A stretch of DNA of 20,635 bases from Candidatus Cloacimonadota bacterium (GTDB lineage Bacteria; Cloacimonadota; Cloacimonadia; Cloacimonadales; Cloacimonadaceae). Shown one piece after another: positions 1 to 6,887 of the stretch (position 1 is the first letter of the stretch; every line of letters starts with the position of its first letter). The notes beneath the pieces were generated by a model. That model was not told the origin of the DNA, made no database searches, and saw nothing but the letters and a program-made list of their open reading frames with translations. The position numbers and the translations under genes are program-made. The DNA is taken from positions 1 through 20,635 of the forward strand of contig JAQVMI010000002.1 of the NCBI GenBank assembly GCA_028703735.1, read 5' to 3'.

Positions 1-67
1 ATAGTTACCCACAAATCATAAGGCAAAAAGTGCTGCCTAACATCTACTATTAAGCGGGGGTTGCATA

Positions 68-1417
68 ATGATTTATAGTGCCGATCCCATCTGTGCTCTT
101 ATCACTCCGGCAGGTCATTCTGCCATTGCTGTAATCAGAATTAGTGGAAATGGAGTTATTGATCTTGTAGCCCAGCATTTTTCCAATGCCAAAAAGCTGC
201 TGAAATCCCCTTCTCACCGCCTTTTGCATGGAGTTTTTGGAGATAGCCCCCAGCACCAGATAGACGAAGTGTTAGTTAGCCTTTTCCGAAACCCAAACAG
301 CTATACGGGTGAGGATTGCATCGAGATTTCCTGCCATGGTAACCCAAATATTGCCAAACGCATTTTGCAAAGCCTTCTAAAGCACTCCCGCATGGCAAAA
401 CCAGGAGAATTTACCCTTAGAGCATATCTGAATGGAAAGCTGGATCTAAGCCAGGCTGAAGCGGTGAATGATTTAATCAATGCCTCTGTTTCCAAAGCAG
501 AAAATGCTGCCTTAATGCAGCTAAGAGGTATATTGAGCAAACACTTGCAAGAAATTTTACAACGCATAACCGAAGCACGTTTACGCTGTGAACTTGCCAT
601 AGATTTTGCCGATCAGGATTTACCCTCCATAGATTTAGCCGATCTAAGATTGCGGATTTTGAATCTGTTTACCGATGCTAAAGATCTGGCAAACAAAGGA
701 GAGCAAGGCAGAAAAATACGCGAAGGGATAAAAATTTGTTTGGCAGGAGCTCCAAACACCGGTAAATCATCTTTATTCAATGCATTTTTACAGCAAAACC
801 GCGCTATTGTTACCCCACATCCGGGTACTACCAGAGACTATTTGGAGGAAAGCATCTCCTTAGCTGGTTTTCCTGTGGTGATCGTAGATACAGCAGGTTT
901 ACGGGATTCTGAAGACGAAATAGAAAACCAGGGTATAGCAAAAAGCTACGAATTGATGCAGGAAGCGGATATTGTGCTATATTTAATTGATTCCACCAAT
1001 CCGGTTTTACCCGCATCAGCAAATTTCCCCATGGAATACCTGGATAGAAGCATAATCGTGTATAGTAAAGCAGATTTGCTGCCGGAAGATTATGTGCGCC
1101 ATGCCGAGGGAATTTATTGTAGCGTTTTGCAGCCTTCAGGATTGGTGGCACTTAGCAAAGCGATTTTGACACGGCTAAATTTATCCGATACCTTATTGGA
1201 AAATCCTTTGGTAACCAATGTTCGCCATTTGGCAGCACTTGCAGGATGCATAGAATCTTTGCAAAATGCCTTGCTGAGCCTGGATAATGGTTCCGGATTC
1301 GAATTTGTTGCCTTCGAGCTTGCTTCGGCAAGCGGATTTCTGGAGGAAATTCTGGGAGTAATAACCCCGGATCACCTGTTAGAAAACATATTTTCGAACT
1401 TTTGTATAGGAAAATAG
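68..1417 (+). CDS. mnmE: tRNA uridine-5-carboxymethylaminomethyl(34) synthesis GTPase MnmE
   Basis: MnmE (TrmE) works with MnmG to modify carbon 5 of the wobble uridine (U34) in certain tRNAs in the cytoplasm. The 449-residue product has the family's usual length. It has an N-terminal tetrahydrofolate-binding domain (about 1-118), a helical domain interrupted by a Ras-like G domain (about 220-375), and the family-specific C-terminal CIGK (446-449) with the cysteine required for activity. The G domain shows GAPNTGKS (227-234, including the Asn that binds potassium in this family), GTTRD (253-257) and DTAGL (274-278). The G4 motif reads SKAD (333-336) instead of the usual NKxD. The start at 68 lies about 8 bases after a G-rich stretch. 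mnmA follows 9 bases downstream, so the two are probably co-transcribed. Identification is secure. Confidence 0.97.
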   Translation: MIYSADPICALITPAGHSAIAVIRISGNGVIDLVAQHFSNAKKLLKSPSHRLLHGVFGDSPQHQIDEVLVSLFRNPNSYTGEDCIEISCHGNPNIAKRILQSLLKHSRMAKPGEFTLRAYLNGKLDLSQAEAVNDLINASVSKAENAALMQLRGILSKHLQEILQRITEARLRCELAIDFADQDLPSIDLADLRLRILNLFTDAKDLANKGEQGRKIREGIKICLAGAPNTGKSSLFNAFLQQNRAIVTPHPGTTRDYLEESISLAGFPVVIVDTAGLRDSEDEIENQGIAKSYELMQEADIVLYLIDSTNPVLPASANFPMEYLDRSIIVYSKADLLPEDYVRHAEGIYCSVLQPSGLVALSKAILTRLNLSDTLLENPLVTNVRHLAALAGCIESLQNALLSLDNGSGFEFVAFELASASGFLEEILGVITPDHLLENIFSNFCIGK

Positions 1418-1426
1418 AGACAATTT

Positions 1427-2521
1427 ATGGATGCAAACCCAAAGAAAACAGTAGCAGTGGGAATTAGTGGCGGAGTAGATTCTGCCATGGCTGCCCAGAT
1501 TTTGATGATGGCGGGATACGATGTAATTGGTATCACCATGTCTATCTGGAACGAAGCAATACCCATCACCGAGGCTACAAAAAGTGGCTGCTTTGGTCCA
1601 GGTGAAAAGGACGATCTGATTGCGGCGGAGCAAATCTGCCAAAAACTGGGTATCCCACACCATGTGTTGCGCTTGCAAGATGAATATAGCGACAATGTAC
1701 TATCTTACTTTTGCAGCACTTATATCAGCGGAAAAACCCCTAATCCCTGCCTTATGTGCAATCAACGCATGAAATTTGGTTTATTACCCCAAAAAGCCAG
1801 AGAAGCAGGAATCGAGTTTCAGTATTTTGCCACCGGACACTATGTACGGGTAAGCTACAATCAGCTTTTGCAGCGATATCAATTGTTCAAAGCTTGCGAC
1901 ACCAGCAAGGATCAATCTTACTTTCTCTCTTTTCTCCATCAGGATCAATTGGCTAATATTATCTTTCCCTTGGGAGATAAAACCAAGGTGCAGATAAAAG
2001 CCTTTGCCTGCGAAAACGGCTTTGTGGAGCTTGCCGAGAAACAAGAAAGCCAGGACTTTCTGGAGTCCGACGATTATAGTGTGCTGTTCGATAAGGATAC
2101 TTTTGCTCCGGGGGAGATTAAGGACATGCAAGGTAAGGTGATAGGCAAACACAACGGGCTAATAAATTATACCATAGGTCAACGCCGAAATCTTGGAATT
2201 AGTGGACAAGCAGAACCGCACTATGTAATAAGCATAGATAGCAAAACAAATAGCCTGGTAGTGGGAACACAACAGCATTTGATGCATAACACCTGTACAG
2301 CCATAAATGTAAACTGGTTATCTGTGGATTGCCCCTTAAAGCCTTTTTCTGCCACTGCCAAAATTAGAGCTCAGCACGAAGCAGCAGCCTGCATTGTTAC
2401 TCCTTTGGATGCCAATAGCTTTAGTGTGGAGTTTGTTCAAGCCCAGCTATCCATCACTCCCGGACAGGGCATTGTGCTCTATGAAGGAGATATGGTTTTG
2501 GCTGGCGGAATTATAGCCTAA
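1427..2521 (+). CDS. mnmA: tRNA 2-thiouridine(34) synthase MnmA, variant without the second catalytic Cys
   Basis: MnmA (TrmU) adenylates and thiolates carbon 2 of U34 in tRNA for Lys, Glu and Gln, complementing MnmE at the same base. The 364-residue protein has the PP-loop SGGVDS (14-19), the segment TPNPCLMCNQ (104-113) with Cys108 and Cys111, ATGHY (135-139), and the tRNA-binding part from about 220 on, including YTIGQRRNLGI (248-258). In classical MnmA a second catalytic Cys sits in a SQD-x-C-F motif. Here the motif reads ESQDFLESDDYS (207-218) with no Cys. Cys55 in an SGCFGPGE segment and the CxxC at 108-111 remain. This resembles the group proposed to hold an Fe-S cluster rather than use a persulfide relay; that is inference. 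The start follows mnmE closely. Confidence 0.95.
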   Translation: MDANPKKTVAVGISGGVDSAMAAQILMMAGYDVIGITMSIWNEAIPITEATKSGCFGPGEKDDLIAAEQICQKLGIPHHVLRLQDEYSDNVLSYFCSTYISGKTPNPCLMCNQRMKFGLLPQKAREAGIEFQYFATGHYVRVSYNQLLQRYQLFKACDTSKDQSYFLSFLHQDQLANIIFPLGDKTKVQIKAFACENGFVELAEKQESQDFLESDDYSVLFDKDTFAPGEIKDMQGKVIGKHNGLINYTIGQRRNLGISGQAEPHYVISIDSKTNSLVVGTQQHLMHNTCTAINVNWLSVDCPLKPFSATAKIRAQHEAAACIVTPLDANSFSVEFVQAQLSITPGQGIVLYEGDMVLAGGIIA

Positions 2522-2557
2522 GGCTTCTACATCAGTTTTGCAGGCAGAGCGTTTTGG

Positions 2558-2579
2558 CTGTCAATCTCCTGATTGACAG
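2558..2579. repeat. Perfect palindrome after mnmA (hairpin 1 of 4)
   Basis: CTGTCAATC pairs with GATTGACAG across a TCCT loop, giving a 9-bp perfect stem. It starts 36 bases after the mnmA stop. No T-run follows, so it is not a canonical Rho-independent terminator, although it could protect the 3' end of the mRNA. It opens a row of four palindromes ending at 2644. Confidence 0.7.
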
Positions 2580-2581
2580 AT

Positions 2582-2594
2582 GCGACGGAGTCGC
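2582..2594. repeat. Short palindrome GCGAC-GGA-GTCGC (hairpin 2 of 4)
   Basis: A perfect 5-bp stem with a 3-base GGA loop, 2 bases after the preceding palindrome. It is followed by TTGTAG. The GTAG tetranucleotide next to a short palindrome resembles the layout of REP elements, which is only an analogy here. Confidence 0.55.
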
Positions 2595-2604
2595 TTGTAG
2601 TTAT

Positions 2605-2621
2605 AGCGAGCTGTGCTCGCT
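2605..2621. repeat. Palindrome AGCGAG-CTGTG-CTCGCT (hairpin 3 of 4)
   Basis: A perfect 6-bp stem with a 5-base loop, lying 6 bases after a GTAG. The GCGAGC...GCTCGC arrangement is reminiscent of Pseudomonas REP sequences, but the similarity is short and may be convergent. Confidence 0.55.
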
Positions 2622-2644
2622 GTGGCAACCTAAGAGATTGCCAC
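2622..2644. repeat. Palindrome GTGGCAA...TTGCCAC (hairpin 4 of 4)
   Basis: A 7-bp perfect stem with a 9-base loop, directly adjoining the previous palindrome with no spacer. It is followed by CCCCAATTTG rather than a T-run. Together, 2558-2644 hold four back-to-back hairpins in 87 bases. Confidence 0.55.
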
Positions 2645-2660
2645 CCCCAATTTGATATGA

Positions 2661-2692
2661 TAAAAAAAGGCGGGATAATAAGCCCCCCGCCT
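2661..2692 (-). terminator. Rho-independent terminator of the rplM-frr operon
   Basis: Read on the minus strand, AGGCGGG (2692-2686) pairs perfectly with CCCGCCT (2674-2668) and is followed at once by seven T residues (2667-2661; seen as A on the plus strand). It lies about 94 bases past the frr stop and is the natural end of the minus-strand operon. The plus-strand side lacks a T-run, so it probably works in one direction. Confidence 0.8.
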
Positions 2693-2785
2693 CTAATTTA
2701 CCTTATTCGCTTAACATACTATTCACTATACGGAATAATGTAGTCCGCAGATGGATAGTTTCAAAGCTGATAGCCCCAGAAAAGG

Positions 2786-3340
2786 CTATACTTCCATTAT
2801 TTCTTTTTCTTTCGCTTTTTCTGCTTCGTCTATCTTCTTTACCCACTCGTCTGTGGTATCTTGCAGTTCTTTCAACAGCTTTTTCTCTTCGTCTTCGCTA
2901 ATATCACCATCTTTTTTCAGCTTTTTCCCGCCTTCATTAGCGTCCCTGCGGATACTCCTGATGGCTATGCGGGCATCTTCCGAAATCTTCTTGATGTTCT
3001 TCACTATGTCCTTGCGTTTTTCCTCGGTTAAAGGCTGGAAGGGAAGGCGAATAACGTTGCCGTCATTTTCGGGAGTAATTCCGATATTGGCTGCCAGAAT
3101 TGCTTTCTCGATATCTGCCAGAGTGGTTTTATCCCAGGGCTGCACAATGATGGTGCGCGCTTCCGGAATAGAGATATTACACAGTTGTTTCACCGGAGTT
3201 GGCTGTCCGTAATAGTTTATCCGCACGTCATCCAAAATGGAAGCACTGGCTCTTCCGGTTCTAATTTTGGAATATTGATGTAAAAGAGATTCGAAGCTCT
3301 TCTGCATTTTTTCCTTTGTGTTTGCTTTAATGTTTTCCAT
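2786..3340 (-). CDS. frr: Ribosome recycling factor (RRF)
   Basis: RRF splits post-termination ribosomes together with EF-G so the subunits can be reused. The 184-residue length is typical. Family landmarks are IRTGRAS (26-32), YYGQPTPV (43-50) and the segment around PENDGNVIRLPFQPLTEEKRK beginning at residue 90. Domain I is the long lysine- and glutamate-rich helical bundle seen in the C-terminal half. A good Shine-Dalgarno (AAGGAA) lies just upstream of the ATG at 3340. The gene follows pyrH by 50 bases and is the last gene of the operon, ahead of the terminator at 2661-2692. The pyrH-frr pair is common in bacteria. Confidence 0.97.
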   Translation of the reverse strand: MENIKANTKEKMQKSFESLLHQYSKIRTGRASASILDDVRINYYGQPTPVKQLCNISIPEARTIIVQPWDKTTLADIEKAILAANIGITPENDGNVIRLPFQPLTEEKRKDIVKNIKKISEDARIAIRSIRRDANEGGKKLKKDGDISEDEEKKLLKELQDTTDEWVKKIDEAEKAKEKEIMEV

Positions 3341-3390
3341 AATTTCCTTACTCGCCTGTTTAAAAAAATCAAGCCACCCGGATTTGTGAA

Positions 3391-4122
3391 TCAGGGATGT
3401 ATATAGGTTCCAATATCGGCTTTTAACAGGGCTTGAGTTAACATACCGGGTTTACTGATGTTGAATATCTTTATGGGCATATTGTTATCCGCTGCCAAAG
3501 AGAATGCAGTTAAGTCCATCACACCCAACCGCTGTTCCAAACACTCCTGAAAGCTGGCAGAGCTTATAAAACGTGCATTAGGATCCTTCATGGGATCCGC
3601 AGAATATAAGCCATCCACCTTGGTTGCTTTCAATACAATATCTGCCTTCAGCTCTATTGCTCGTAACACAGCCGCAGTGTCTGTGGTAAAATAGGGATTG
3701 CCCGTGCCACCACTAAGGAAACAGATTTTGCCTGCTTCCAAAGCTGCCGAAGCACTTTGTGGATCGTAACGAGGCACCACTTTATCTATAGCCAACGAAG
3801 AAAAAACCTCCGCCGGATAGCCCTTTCCCCTCAGAATTTCTGCCATATACAAGGCATTCTGAATTGTGGCAAGCATGCCAATGCTATCCAGAACCACACG
3901 GTTTAGCTCCTGGTTTTTCCAGCTTCCGCCACGGAAGATATTTCCCCCGCCCAATACTATAGCCAGGCTGTAGCCAAGCTTCGATACTTCAATCAGCTCG
4001 TTGGTTAGTTCGTCTGTTGCAGTATCGCTATAGCCAAAACCCTGGCTTCCCGCAAGCATTTCGCCCGAAAGCTTCAGCAAAATACGGTGTATCTTTTCGC
4101 TGCTAAATGTATTCATCATCAT
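3391..4122 (-). CDS. pyrH: UMP kinase
   Basis: PyrH phosphorylates UMP to UDP with ATP in pyrimidine nucleotide synthesis; it is a hexameric cytoplasmic enzyme of the amino acid kinase fold. The 243-residue protein shows KLSGE (17-21), the GGGNIFRG phosphate-binding glycine loop (58-65), GGTGNPYFTTDTA (138-150), KATKVDGLYSADP (165-177) and MDLTAFSLA (202-210), all diagnostic. The first three codons are ATG ATG ATG, and no convincing Shine-Dalgarno precedes any of them (the upstream stretch is CCACCCCCACGA), so the exact start within these three is uncertain and translation may depend on coupling to tsf, which ends 16 bases upstream. Identification is secure. Confidence 0.96.
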   Translation of the reverse strand: MMMNTFSSEKIHRILLKLSGEMLAGSQGFGYSDTATDELTNELIEVSKLGYSLAIVLGGGNIFRGGSWKNQELNRVVLDSIGMLATIQNALYMAEILRGKGYPAEVFSSLAIDKVVPRYDPQSASAALEAGKICFLSGGTGNPYFTTDTAAVLRAIELKADIVLKATKVDGLYSADPMKDPNARFISSASFQECLEQRLGVMDLTAFSLAADNNMPIKIFNISKPGMLTQALLKADIGTYIHP

Positions 4123-4138
4123 TCGTGGGGGTGGCTGC

Positions 4139-4735
4139 TTATCCGCCTAATTGATAACGGACAAAACGGGCTATTTGGATGTTTTCACCGGTAGTGGCAA
4201 CTGCATTGGTAAGCAGGTCTTTCACTGTGCGGGTGCTATCGCCAATCAGTTCTTGATCCAGTAGCGAATTCTCGGCACAGAATTTACGGATGTTACCTTC
4301 CACTATCTTCTCGATAATTTCGGGTTTTTTACCATCCAAAACTGCTTTATTATAGGCAATTTCTTTTTCGCGCTCCAGCAAAGCGGGATCAATCTGATCA
4401 GAGCTAACTGCCAAAGGATTGGTAGCTGCAATTTGCAGAGCAATTTCGTTTGCAATAGCCATGAAATCTGGGGTGCGGGCTACGAAATCGGATTCGCAAT
4501 TGAGTTCCAGCAGCACACCAATTTTATAGTTAAAGTGTATGTAAGAATGAATTATGCCTTCTTTTGTCTCTCTGCTGGCTTTGGATTCGGCTTTGCTGAT
4601 TCCTCTCTCGCGCAGATATTTTATGGCTTCGTCCACGTTGCCATCTTTTTCCACAAGGGCTTTACGGCATTCCATCATGCCGACTCCGGTTCTCTCGCGC
4701 AGTTCTTTTACCATAGTTGCGGTAATATCTGCCAT
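4139..4735 (-). CDS. tsf: Translation elongation factor Ts (short form)
   Basis: EF-Ts exchanges GDP for GTP on EF-Tu. At 198 residues this is the short form of the family (as in Thermus) rather than the roughly 280-residue E. coli type. The N-terminal UBA-like segment carries RERTGVGMMECRKAL (13-27), and the core has ELNCESDFVART (77-88), which together are the two classical family signatures. A strong AAGGAGA Shine-Dalgarno precedes the ATG at 4735. It lies downstream of rpsB, the usual partner, but across an unusually long 155-base gap holding a 12-bp hairpin and simple direct repeats, which may adjust EF-Ts output relative to S2. Confidence 0.97.
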   Translation of the reverse strand: MADITATMVKELRERTGVGMMECRKALVEKDGNVDEAIKYLRERGISKAESKASRETKEGIIHSYIHFNYKIGVLLELNCESDFVARTPDFMAIANEIALQIAATNPLAVSSDQIDPALLEREKEIAYNKAVLDGKKPEIIEKIVEGNIRKFCAENSLLDQELIGDSTRTVKDLLTNAVATTGENIQIARFVRYQLGG

Positions 4736-4754
4736 TTGTGTTCTCCTTTGTCTT

Positions 4755-4826
4755 CGTTAGACGTTAGAGGTTAAACGTTAGACGATGCAGCAAAGCCCGC
4801 TTAACTCTTAACTTTTAACTCTTAAC
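4755..4826. repeat. Short direct repeats in the rpsB-tsf gap
   Basis: CGTTAGA occurs three times (4755, 4762, 4776), and the 12-mer TTAACTCTTAAC occurs twice (4801-4812 and 4815-4826) with TT between. The tracts lie in the tsf leader on the minus strand, upstream of its Shine-Dalgarno. Simple GTTAA-type repeats occur in many genomes; no function can be assigned from sequence alone. Confidence 0.7.
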
Positions 4827-4848
4827 TTGGTTATGTGTTTGTAATACA

Positions 4849-4877
4849 GTGTGATGGCTTTGTTTAAGCCATCACAC
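4849..4877 (-). promoter_or_regulatory. 12-bp perfect hairpin between rpsB and tsf
   Basis: GTGTGATGGCTT (4849-4860) pairs perfectly with AAGCCATCACAC (4866-4877) across the 5-base loop TGTTT. On the minus strand it lies 13 bases after the rpsB stop, with no T-run after it. It therefore looks like an mRNA processing, stabilising or attenuating hairpin between two co-transcribed genes rather than a full terminator. Confidence 0.6.
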
Positions 4878-4890
4878 CATCATTTACTAA

Positions 4891-5700
4891 TTATGCTTCA
4901 GTTCCGCTAAATTCGGGAACTTCAAATTCTACTTTTTCTTCAGTTGCGGCTGCAAGCTCTGCTTCAGGCGCATCTGTGGCAGTTTCGGGAGCTTTTTCAT
5001 AGTTCAAGCCTTCTGCTGCAATGCCTCTGCCTTCTATTACAGCATTCGCCATAATATCGGAAATCAGATGAATTGCGCGGGTGGCATCATCATTGGAGGG
5101 TATTACGTAATCCACAAGATCGGGATCGCAATTTGTATCCACCATTGCAACAATGGGGATATTTAGAATGCGAGCTTCGTGAACTGCAATATCTTCGTGT
5201 TCGGTATCTACCACAACAACGCAGCCAGGAACAGCATCCATATCACGGATACCGCCCAAGGAAAACTCTATCTTGTCGTGCATACGTTTCATTTTCTGTT
5301 GTTCAAGCTTGGTATAGCTGGTGATGGTTCCATCAGCAACTATTTCTTCGTAGTATTTCATCTTTTCAATGCTTTGACGAATGGTAGCCATATTGGTAAG
5401 CATGCCACCATACCAGCGTTGGTTTACAAAAAATACACCGGCTTTTTCGGCAGCTTCGCGAATTGCACTCTGTGCTTGTTTCTTGGTTCCCACAAAGAGG
5501 ATGTATTCGCCCTTGGAGGCTACTTCTTTCACGTATTGGTAGGCTTCGTTTATCGCATCAACCGTTTGTTTAAGGTCGATGATATGGATCCCATTGCGTT
5601 TGATGAAGATGTATTTCTTCATTTTTGGGTTCCACTTGAAGGTCTGGTGTCCAAAATGAACGCCAGCTTCGAGAAGTTGTTTCATAGAAACTACGGACAT
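4891..5700 (-). CDS. rpsB: 30S ribosomal protein S2
   Basis: S2 binds the 30S subunit at the head-body junction and is needed for S1 recruitment. The 269-residue protein has the conserved start MKQLLEAGVHFGHQT with KWNPKM (23-28), GTKKQAQ (71-77), RWYGGMLTN (95-103), and a C-terminal core with VDTNCDPDLVDYVIPSNDD. Beyond about residue 235 there is an acidic, Ala/Glu-rich tail of about 34 residues, longer than in E. coli S2 and of unknown role. A clear AGGAG Shine-Dalgarno precedes the ATG. The gene sits downstream of rpsI after a 181-base leader rich in hairpins, and upstream of tsf, the standard neighbour. Confidence 0.97.
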   Translation of the reverse strand: MSVVSMKQLLEAGVHFGHQTFKWNPKMKKYIFIKRNGIHIIDLKQTVDAINEAYQYVKEVASKGEYILFVGTKKQAQSAIREAAEKAGVFFVNQRWYGGMLTNMATIRQSIEKMKYYEEIVADGTITSYTKLEQQKMKRMHDKIEFSLGGIRDMDAVPGCVVVVDTEHEDIAVHEARILNIPIVAMVDTNCDPDLVDYVIPSNDDATRAIHLISDIMANAVIEGRGIAAEGLNYEKAPETATDAPEAELAAATEEKVEFEVPEFSGTEA

Positions 5701-5881
5701 TATTTTCTCCTAAGATATACGGTTTCTAATTTCTTCCGAACGGTCTAAGCAATTCAGAAAGGATTTCCTTTCACCGCCTTGCAAGCGTTTCGAAAGCTTA
5801 TTTGGCGCATTCCGCCAGGTTTGTAACAAGTGTTCCATATCCTGTAAGCAGGGGGGAAGTATCCCCCCAAAACCCTGTGGT
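5701..5881 (-). promoter_or_regulatory. Structured rpsB leader (rpsI-rpsB intergenic region)
   Basis: This 181-base gap on the minus strand carries several stem-loops: GGGGGGA/TCCCCCC with a 4-base loop (5851-5868), TGGCG/CGCCA with a 5-base loop (5803-5817), and GAAAGGA/TCCTTTC with a 2-base spacer (5757-5772). The last is about 55 bases before the rpsB ATG. Many bacteria autoregulate rpsB-tsf through an S2-binding leader, so this is a reasonable place for such an element. Homology to a known leader class is not shown. Confidence 0.45.
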
Positions 5882-6268
5882 TTAACGCTTGGAGAACTGG
5901 AATCTTTTTCTGGCTTTCGGGCGTCCGGATTTCTTCCGCTCCACCATACGGGGATCACGGGTAAGAAATCCGCGGGTTTTGAGCACGGGTCTCAGTTTTT
6001 CGTCGTATTCTACCAAAGCACGGGTAATACCATGACGGATTGCTCCAGCTTGACCGCTTAAGCCACCGCCACGCACGTTTACAAACACATCGAAGTTTTC
6101 GGATAAGCCAGCAGTTTGCAAAGGCTGTTCCACCACCATTTCGAGGGTTTCGCGCTGAAGGTATTTCTTCATCTGTACTTTGTTGATGATGCGCTTTCCA
6201 GTTCCAGGGGTTAACCGAACCCGGGCAACAGCATTCTTTCTTCTTCCAACGGCATCAAAATTTTGCAT
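5882..6268 (-). CDS. rpsI: 30S ribosomal protein S9
   Basis: S9 is a 30S head protein whose C-terminal tail reaches the P-site tRNA. The 128-residue protein shows the family features: [10 protein letters not shown] (8-17), the central [22 protein letters not shown] segment (starting near residue 64), and the basic tail ending in KRFQFSKR with the invariant terminal Ser-Lys-Arg. An AGGAGG Shine-Dalgarno precedes the ATG at 6268, and the gene starts 11 bases after the rplM stop. The rplM-rpsI pair is nearly universal in bacteria. Nothing unusual was seen. Confidence 0.98.
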   Translation of the reverse strand: MQNFDAVGRRKNAVARVRLTPGTGKRIINKVQMKKYLQRETLEMVVEQPLQTAGLSENFDVFVNVRGGGLSGQAGAIRHGITRALVEYDEKLRPVLKTRGFLTRDPRMVERKKSGRPKARKRFQFSKR

Positions 6269-6279
6269 GCCTTTTCCTC

Positions 6280-6708
6280 CTAAATAGTAAGTTCTACCGG
6301 CATCTGAGCAGCATGAGGATGCTCCGTTCCAGCATAAACTTTCAGTTTTTTGAACATTGCGCGCCCCAAAGTGTTTTTCGGCATCATACCTTTAACGGCA
6401 TGTTCGATAATACGCTCTGGATGCTCTTCCATAACTTTTGCATACGGGATTTCTTTTAAACCACTGGGGTATCCACTAAAGGTTTTGTAAACCTTTTGCA
6501 ACGCCTTTAAACCGGTTACGCGGACTTTTTCCGCATTGATTATTACTACATAATCGCCGGTATCAAGATTCGTGGCAAAATAAGGCTTGTGCTTTCCACG
6601 TAATATGGAAGCAACCTTGGTGGACAATCGTCCCAAAGGCAAACCCGTTGCGTCTACGATAAACCAAGCTTGTTGGATATCGGAAGGACTTGGGGTAAGG
6701 GTCTTCAT
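6280..6708 (-). CDS. rplM: 50S ribosomal protein L13
   Basis: L13 is an early-assembling 50S protein that binds 23S rRNA. The 142-residue length is standard. Landmarks are [19 protein letters not shown] near the N-terminus, [16 protein letters not shown] in the middle, and the C-terminal [20 protein letters not shown] segment followed by HPHAAQMP. An AAAGGAGA Shine-Dalgarno sits just before the ATG at 6708. It is the first gene of the minus-strand translation operon; a TTGACA hexamer about 57 bases upstream could be part of its promoter. Confidence 0.98.
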   Translation of the reverse strand: MKTLTPSPSDIQQAWFIVDATGLPLGRLSTKVASILRGKHKPYFATNLDTGDYVVIINAEKVRVTGLKALQKVYKTFSGYPSGLKEIPYAKVMEEHPERIIEHAVKGMMPKNTLGRAMFKKLKVYAGTEHPHAAQMPVELTI

Positions 6709-6745
6709 CGATTCTCCTTTACGGTTTTTTATTCAGAATGCCAGA

Positions 6746-6770
6746 ATTTTACACAAGGGGATAGTGTCAA
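6746..6770 (-). promoter_or_regulatory. Candidate promoter elements upstream of rplM
   Basis: A perfect TTGACA is present on the minus strand (6770-6765), and TAAAAT lies at 6751-6746. The spacing of 13 bases is too short for a standard sigma-70 promoter, and the hexamer at 17-base spacing (ATTCTG) is poor. The real -10 may therefore be elsewhere, or the pair may be coincidental. Location upstream of the first gene of the operon is the main support. Confidence 0.3.
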
Positions 6771-6817
6771 GGGAAAGCTTTGTGAAGCTTGTATTTCCAT
6801 AACCCGGATAAAGATAT

Positions 6818-6844
6818 AGGGCAGGATTTTTTACTTCCCGCCCT
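6818..6844 (-). terminator. Probable terminator hairpin downstream of the FadL-like gene
   Basis: On the minus strand, AGGGCGGGA (6844-6836) pairs with TCCTGCCCT (6826-6818), 9 bp including one G-T wobble, with a loop of nine bases containing an A-run. The wobble would be an A-C mismatch on the plus strand, so the hairpin suits minus-strand RNA. The sequence after it (ATATCTTTAT) is only weakly T-rich. It lies 43 bases past the stop of the gene at 6888-8204. Confidence 0.55.
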
Positions 6845-6887
6845 ACAGCATTTTTTTGTAATAGCCTTAAGAAGCTATCGTTGTTTG

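Noticed and set aside
1..67. End of an upstream gene such as jag/khpB, which often precedes mnmE
   Set aside because: Two frames are open to stops at 19-21 and 51-53, but the few residues visible (6 or 16) do not allow identification.
2751..3212. 153-residue Ser/Phe-rich plus-strand protein
   Set aside because: It is antisense to frr, whose identity is certain, and has low-complexity composition typical of a shadow frame.
5710..5958. 82-residue minus-strand protein in the rpsB leader
   Set aside because: It begins inside rpsI in another frame, has no ribosome site, and overlaps the hairpin-rich leader.
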